Shown here: piece by piece, positions 11,971 through 15,946 of the stretch
Layout of the letters: each line of letters begins with the position of its first letter
Numbering within the stretch: the first letter of the stretch is position 1
Origin: Brevundimonas sp. UBA4609
GTDB lineage: Bacteria; Pseudomonadota; Alphaproteobacteria; Caulobacterales; Caulobacteraceae
Assembly: GCA_002386585.1 (NCBI GenBank)
Contig: DGIZ01000159.1
Location: 1 to 15,946 of the forward strand
Length of the DNA stretch: 15,946 nucleotides
Reading direction: 5' to 3'
Position numbers and translations under genes: made by a program
The notes under the pieces: model-generated
Database searches by the model: none
Told to the model about the DNA's origin: nothing
Seen by the model: only the letters and a program-made list of their open reading frames with translations

Positions 11971-14064
11971 TCAGCGGCGCACGCCCAGTTCGCGCAGCAG
12001 GCGCGGCTGGTCGTAGACGTTGCGCAGGGCCTCGGTGACGGCGGCGGTCGAGACGCTGACCGTGCGGTTCAGCTCGCCGTCGTAGCCGAACGAGCCGCCC
12101 AGGGAGTGGATGTTGCCGTCGAAGGCGGCGCCGATCACTTCACCCTTGGCGTTGATCACCGGCGAGCCGGAGTTGCCGCCGATGATGTCGTTGGTTGAGA
12201 CGAAGTCATAGACGACGTCCTTGTTGATCCGGTCCTGCGCCGCCAGGAAGCGCTCGGCGGCGTTGAACGGCTCGGCGCCGGTGGCGCGTTCGTACAGGCC
12301 GCCCATGTGGGTGAAGGACGGAACGGTCACGCCGCGATAGGTCCAGCCCTTCACCTGGCCGTATGACAGGCGAAGCGAGAAGGTGGCGTCCGGATACTGG
12401 TTCTCGCCATAGACGGCGAAGCGGGCCTGGGCGACCTTTTCGGCGGCGCGGGCGGTCGGAGCGTTGACGCCCGCGTCCCACTGGGTGCGGACGGCTTGCG
12501 CCGCATCGTCATTGGCCAGGACGAAGGCGATCATCGGGTCGCCCGAGGCGGCCAGCTGTTCCGGCGTCATGGCCAGGGCCTCGGCGCGGAAGGCCGGGTC
12601 GATCAGGCGGCTTTGCGACAGGCGGGCGGCGATGACTTCGGGGCTTTCGGCGCCCAGCATGGTCTTCACGTCGGCGCTGTCGACCGTCAGATATTCGCGG
12701 GTCTTCAGCATCCAGTGCGACAGCTGGATCTCCTCAACGCCGACCGGGATCGGGGCGTCCGAGGCCAGGCGGCGGCCCAGGGCGGCGATGTCGCTGTCGG
12801 CGTAGCCGGCGCGGCGTTCGGCGACGGGCTTGGCGCGTTCCTTGGACGCGCGGACGATGGCGCGGGCGTAGGAATAGAGGGTCGAACCGCCGCCGGCGTT
12901 CGCTTCAAGCTGGCGATAGGGCAGGTAGAGGTCGCGGGCGGTCGCCTGCACCTTTTCCAGATCGGCCCATGGGTCGCCGATGCGTTCGGCCACAGCCGGA
13001 TCGGCGGCGACGCGCTGGCGCAGTTCCGCCTCTTCCTGGCGCTTCTTGGCCATGAAGGCCGGATCGGTCAGCGCGCCCTGCTGGCCGTAGTAGACCTTGA
13101 AGCTGTTCTCCAGCCCGAAGATGGGATCGAGCGCGACGCGCTTCTCTTCCTCGCCGATCGTCGAATATTCGATCAGGCGGCCGCGCAGCTCGGCGCCCTG
13201 GATCAGGGTGATCGGGATCTGCTGGTCGCGTAGGCGCTCCAGCTGGCTCATGGTCAGCAGGCGCGAGGTCGAGCCGGGGTTGCCCGCCACGAAGGTCACT
13301 TCGCCGTCGACCGGCGCGTTCGGGTTCCACTTCAGGTGGTTGGGCGTGGCGACCGGCTTGCCGTCCTCATAGGCGCGCAGGAAGGCGGCATCGAGGGCGT
13401 AGCGCGGGAAGTTGAAGTTGTCCGGGTCTCCGCCGAAGAAGGCCGCCTGAAACTCGGGCGCGAAGACCAGACGCACGTCTTCGTACTTGCGGAACTTGTA
13501 GAGGGCGTATTTGCCGCCGCGATAGAAGCTGATGACCTGGCAGGTCAGCTTGCGGTCGTCGCCGCAGGCTTCCTTCTGGATGGCGTCGATCTCGGCCGAG
13601 CGGGCGGCGACGAAGGCGGCGCCTTCCAGGCCCGAACCGGCGCCCAGAACGCGCTCGGTAACGTCGGTGATGTCGGTCAGAACCTCGGCCGTCTGACCGG
13701 GGCAGGTCTTCTCTTCCTCGCGCGTGGCGGGCATCCAGCCGTTCTTGACGTAGTCGTTCTGAGCCGTCGACAGATCCTGCACGCAGGAGATGACGCAGTG
13801 GTGGTTGGTCAGGATCAGGCCTTCGCCCGACACGAACGAGGCCGAACAGCCCTGCAGGCGCACCGCCGCATTGCGCACGCGATCCAGCCAGGCCTGGTCG
13901 ATGCGCGTGCCGTACTTGTCGTTCACCGTCTGGATCGGAAAGTTGTCGAAGGTCCACATGCCCTCGTCCGCGCGGGCGGCGGAAGCAGGGGCGTTGACCA
14001 CGACGGCGGCCATGCCGAGGGCGGCCAGAGAGGCGGCGAAGGAAAGGGTGCGGCGAAGTGACAT
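11971..14064 (-). CDS. S46-family dipeptidyl-peptidase, Gly-type specificity (DPP7-like)
   Basis: Exported serine dipeptidyl-peptidase, 697 aa. The signal peptide has a basic start (MSLRRTL), a hydrophobic core and a likely cut after ASAARA at about residue 32, before DEGMWTFDNFP. The triad is His89 (TNHHC), Asp225 (PRYALD) and Ser632 (NSGSP), with the same His and Asp numbering as P. gingivalis DPP7. The P1 position (+18) is Gly650 in AAFDGN, as in DPP7 enzymes that prefer hydrophobic or aliphatic P1 residues. Six cysteines match those of the downstream paralogue. ATG 14062-14064 is chosen for its AGGGAGA site and immediate signal peptide; an upstream ATG at 14091 has neither. It appears monocistronic, ending at a clear terminator. 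Confidence 0.95.
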   Translation of the reverse strand: MSLRRTLSFAASLAALGMAAVVVNAPASAARADEGMWTFDNFPIQTVNDKYGTRIDQAWLDRVRNAAVRLQGCSASFVSGEGLILTNHHCVISCVQDLSTAQNDYVKNGWMPATREEEKTCPGQTAEVLTDITDVTERVLGAGSGLEGAAFVAARSAEIDAIQKEACGDDRKLTCQVISFYRGGKYALYKFRKYEDVRLVFAPEFQAAFFGGDPDNFNFPRYALDAAFLRAYEDGKPVATPNHLKWNPNAPVDGEVTFVAGNPGSTSRLLTMSQLERLRDQQIPITLIQGAELRGRLIEYSTIGEEEKRVALDPIFGLENSFKVYYGQQGALTDPAFMAKKRQEEAELRQRVAADPAVAERIGDPWADLEKVQATARDLYLPYRQLEANAGGGSTLYSYARAIVRASKERAKPVAERRAGYADSDIAALGRRLASDAPIPVGVEEIQLSHWMLKTREYLTVDSADVKTMLGAESPEVIAARLSQSRLIDPAFRAEALAMTPEQLAASGDPMIAFVLANDDAAQAVRTQWDAGVNAPTARAAEKVAQARFAVYGENQYPDATFSLRLSYGQVKGWTYRGVTVPSFTHMGGLYERATGAEPFNAAERFLAAQDRINKDVVYDFVSTNDIIGGNSGSPVINAKGEVIGAAFDGNIHSLGGSFGYDGELNRTVSVSTAAVTEALRNVYDQPRLLRELGVRR

Positions 14065-14080
14065 GGGCGTCTCCCTAGAG

Positions 14081-14092
14081 CGTGACATCACG
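14081..14092. promoter_or_regulatory. Short inverted repeat in the S46 leader
   Basis: CGTGA-CA-TCACG is a perfect 5-bp inverted repeat. It falls between the candidate promoter (14116-14143) and the ribosome site of the second S46 gene. It could be an operator or a leader hairpin; it is short enough to occur by chance. Confidence 0.25.
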
Positions 14093-14115
14093 CCCCGTCT
14101 TGCTGTGGCGCCGTC

Positions 14116-14143
14116 ACTAGACCCGCAAGGCCCGCCCCCTCAA
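14116..14143 (-). promoter_or_regulatory. Candidate promoter of the second S46 gene
   Basis: On the minus strand TTGAGG (14143-14138) and TCTAGT (14121-14116) are 16 bases apart. Initiation near 14109 would give a leader of about 45 bases containing the CGTGACATCACG repeat and the AGGGAGA ribosome site. Confidence 0.4.
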
Positions 14144-14247
14144 GCCCCGCAATAGATCCGGCCGAGCCAGCCTTACCCCGATTTAACTTGGCCTCCGGCG
14201 GGGCGGCGGTCAGATAACAGCGCAAGTCAGGGGAATGAATACGCGTC

Positions 14248-15420
14248 ATGTCGCTCGCGCTGTCCACGCTGCTCTTCGAGTGGCGCCGCTATATGGCCGC
14301 CGTCATGGCGCTGGCCCTTTCGGGCCTGCTCGTGCTGGCCATGACCGGGGTCTTCATCGGCATCGGCAAGGGCTTCACCGCCGCCATCGAGCGCTCGAGC
14401 GCCGACATCTTCATCATGCAGCCCGGCGCCAAGGCCCTGTTCAGCGGGCCGATGGGCATGCCGCGCCGCTTCGTGCCGCTGGCCTATAACCACCCCGAGG
14501 TGGTCGAAGTGAAGACGCTCGACATGTCGGGCGGCAATTTCCAGAACATCAAGAACGTCGATCCGACCGCTACGGCCGCCGACCGCGCCAAGCAAGGCGC
14601 GCCGCGCCAGAAGAGCGTCCTGGTCAACATCATCGACACGGCGCCCGGCTCGGTCACCATCCCGCGCGACTATTCCGAGGAATTGGTCGAGGCCCTGCGC
14701 CAACCCTTCACCGTGGCGGTGGACGAGACGGCGCTGACGCCGCTGGGTGTCAAGCTGGGCGACAAGGCCCTGTTCAACGGCCAGACCGTGACCGTGGTCG
14801 GGGTGTTACGCGGCTATCCCAACATGATGCAGCCGACCATCGTCATGTCGCGCGACTCCTTGCGGATGCTGGGCCAGGCCTTCGAAGGGCCGCGCGTCGG
14901 CCCGCTCATGATCAAGATCAAGGACCCGGCCCGCGCCGAACATGTGGTCGCCCAACTGAACGCCATGGGCAACGGCCAGTGGAAGGCCTGGACCCGTCAG
15001 CAGCTGGCCGACGCCAACGCCGGGGCCATGTTCGAGGAAGGCATTCTGGTCATCATCATCGGCGGCTGCGTGGTGCTGGGGATCATCATCGGCGTGGCCA
15101 TCACCTGGCAGACCCTGCGCGGCGCCATCATGGCCAACATCAAGGAGTTCGCCTCCCTGCGCGCTCTGGGCGTCGGCATGGGCTCGCTGCGCCGCATCGT
15201 CATGGAGCTGAGTTTCTGGGTCGGCATGGTCGGGGTCGGCGCAGCCATCCTGCTGACCTGGCTGCTGTCGCTGTTCGCCCTGTCCAACGCCGTCATCATC
15301 TCAATGCCCCTCAGCCTGCTGCTCGTGGTCGGCGGAGGCCTGATCGGCATCTCCATGCTGTCGGGCTTCCTGTCGATGGGCATCCTGAAGAAGAGCCAAC
15401 CTGCGGACCTGCTGCGATGA
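14248..15420 (+). CDS. FtsX-type ABC transporter permease
   Basis: A 390-aa permease of the MacB/DevC/LolC class. One N-terminal membrane segment (~17-40) is followed by a large periplasmic domain (~41-260) and three C-terminal segments (~264-286, 322-347, 352-374). The cytoplasmic loop IKEFASLRALGVGMGSLRRIVMEL (in two parts around 296-320) is the FtsX-domain coupling region that contacts the ATPase. These permeases do not form classical channels; they move lipids, lipoproteins or export substrates by mechanotransmission. AGGGGA lies 13 bases before the ATG, rather far, and an out-of-frame ATG at 14235 lies between. The stop overlaps the ATPase start as ATGA. The substrate is not identifiable. 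Confidence 0.93.
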   Translation: MSLALSTLLFEWRRYMAAVMALALSGLLVLAMTGVFIGIGKGFTAAIERSSADIFIMQPGAKALFSGPMGMPRRFVPLAYNHPEVVEVKTLDMSGGNFQNIKNVDPTATAADRAKQGAPRQKSVLVNIIDTAPGSVTIPRDYSEELVEALRQPFTVAVDETALTPLGVKLGDKALFNGQTVTVVGVLRGYPNMMQPTIVMSRDSLRMLGQAFEGPRVGPLMIKIKDPARAEHVVAQLNAMGNGQWKAWTRQQLADANAGAMFEEGILVIIIGGCVVLGIIIGVAITWQTLRGAIMANIKEFASLRALGVGMGSLRRIVMELSFWVGMVGVGAAILLTWLLSLFALSNAVIISMPLSLLLVVGGGLIGISMLSGFLSMGILKKSQPADLLR

Positions 15421-15946
15421 ACACTATGGCTTTTGGGCACACGAGAGTTCACGGCAAGCATGGCGAGTTCGCCCTGGAGGCCAAGGGTCTGGTCAAACGG
15501 TTCAAGTCCGGCCGGTCCTATGTCGAGGTGCTGAAGGGCGTGGATTTCGACGCGCGCCACGGCGACCTAACCATGGTCATGGGGCCGTCCGGTTCGGGCA
15601 AGTCGACGCTGATCGCCGCCCTGTCCGGCCTGCTGCGGCCCGAGGAAGGGCGCGTCGACGCCCTGGACGTGGATGACCTGTGGAAGCTGTCGGGCGGCAG
15701 GATCGACAAGTTCCGCCTGGATCACTGCGGCTTCATCTTCCAGGGCTTCAACCTGTTCCCGTCGCTGACCGCCCTGCAACAGGTGACGACGGTGCTGAAG
15801 TTCCAGGGCCTGTCGCCCGATCGCGCCAAGAAGCGCGCCGCCCTGGCGCTGGAGGAGGTCGGCCTGGGCCATCGCCTGCACCAGCGCCCGGCCGCCCTGT
15901 CCGGCGGCGAGAAGCAGCGCGTCGCCATCGCCCGCGCCCTGGCCAA
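15417..15946 (+). CDS. ABC transporter ATP-binding protein, 3' end beyond window
   Basis: The first 176 residues of an ATPase subunit of the LolD/MacB/DevA class, which powers the adjacent permease. Visible motifs are Walker A GPSGSGKST (56-64), the Q-loop Gln109 in FIFQGFNLFPSLTA, and the ABC signature LSGGEKQR (161-168). Walker B and the H-loop lie past the window edge. ATG 15417-15419 overlaps the permease stop as ATGA, so the two are translationally coupled. The first 20 residues (with three His and a second Met at position 4) form an extra N-terminal tail before the usual EAKGLVKRFK start. A third subunit of the HlyD/membrane-fusion type may follow, by analogy with DevBCA systems. Confidence 0.93.
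   Translation, partial: MNTMAFGHTRVHGKHGEFALEAKGLVKRFKSGRSYVEVLKGVDFDARHGDLTMVMGPSGSGKSTLIAALSGLLRPEEGRVDALDVDDLWKLSGGRIDKFRLDHCGFIFQGFNLFPSLTALQQVTTVLKFQGLSPDRAKKRAALALEEVGLGHRLHQRPAALSGGEKQRVAIARALA

Noticed and set aside
14065..14091. Nine-residue N-terminal extension of the second S46 gene
   Set aside because: ATG 14064 has AGGAG-type spacing and is followed immediately by a normal signal peptide; the upstream ATG would put a charged tail before it.
14235..14489. An 84-aa frame starting at ATG 14235
   Set aside because: It overlaps the permease in another frame, its AGGGGA is too close to the ATG, and the product is His/Arg-rich with no motif.

Overview
The window is GC-rich, dense alphaproteobacterial chromosome with very high third-position GC. 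Gene content (uvrC near pgsA, two S46 dipeptidyl-peptidases, an alphaproteobacterial pterin-gene run, CTAnAwC-like -10 boxes, abundant short palindromes) suggests Caulobacterales, most likely Brevundimonas. That placement is inferred from gene types, not from an alignment.

Layout. Bases 1-456 hold no convincing protein gene: first a GC-rich, strongly foldable stretch that may be an unidentified RNA, then a large inverted repeat (269-419). Two small + strand hypothetical genes follow (457-645, 760-1086), then a repeat-rich gap (1087-1256) with a 36-bp direct repeat and a palindrome. From 4240 down to 1257 runs a minus-strand block: a 26-aa membrane microprotein, a pteridine-reductase-like SDR whose catalytic lysine is arginine, a QueD/6-pyruvoyl-tetrahydropterin-synthase-type enzyme, FolB, two tandem paralogous membrane proteins and a short GNAT protein. 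Three of these use TTG or GTG starts. The pterin enzymes point to folate or reduced-pterin synthesis.

Divergent from that block is a + strand run: a Nudix hydrolase, a YdcZ-type EamA/DMT membrane protein, uvrC (nucleotide excision repair), a beta-carbonic anhydrase and pgsA (phosphatidylglycerol synthesis). It ends at a compact palindrome (8555-8577) shared with a converging minus-strand GNAT gene. That GNAT gene overlaps by ATGA the end of a secreted S46 peptidase (9105-11201). A + strand YdeI/OmdA-type gene and a second large inverted repeat separate it from a second S46 peptidase (11971-14064), which has its own clear rho-independent terminator. The two peptidases are paralogues with intact catalytic triads. 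They differ at the residue known to set P1 specificity (Ser in the first, Gly in the second), so they probably form a complementary exopeptidase pair acting in the periplasm or at the cell surface.

The window ends with an FtsX-type ABC permease and, overlapping it by ATGA, an ABC ATPase cut off by the window edge.

The observations most worth following are the microprotein-SDR overlap, the YxxxR SDR inside a pterin operon, the specificity split of the S46 pair, and the nested inverted repeats. I see no CRISPR array, prophage, transposase or recognisable defence system.
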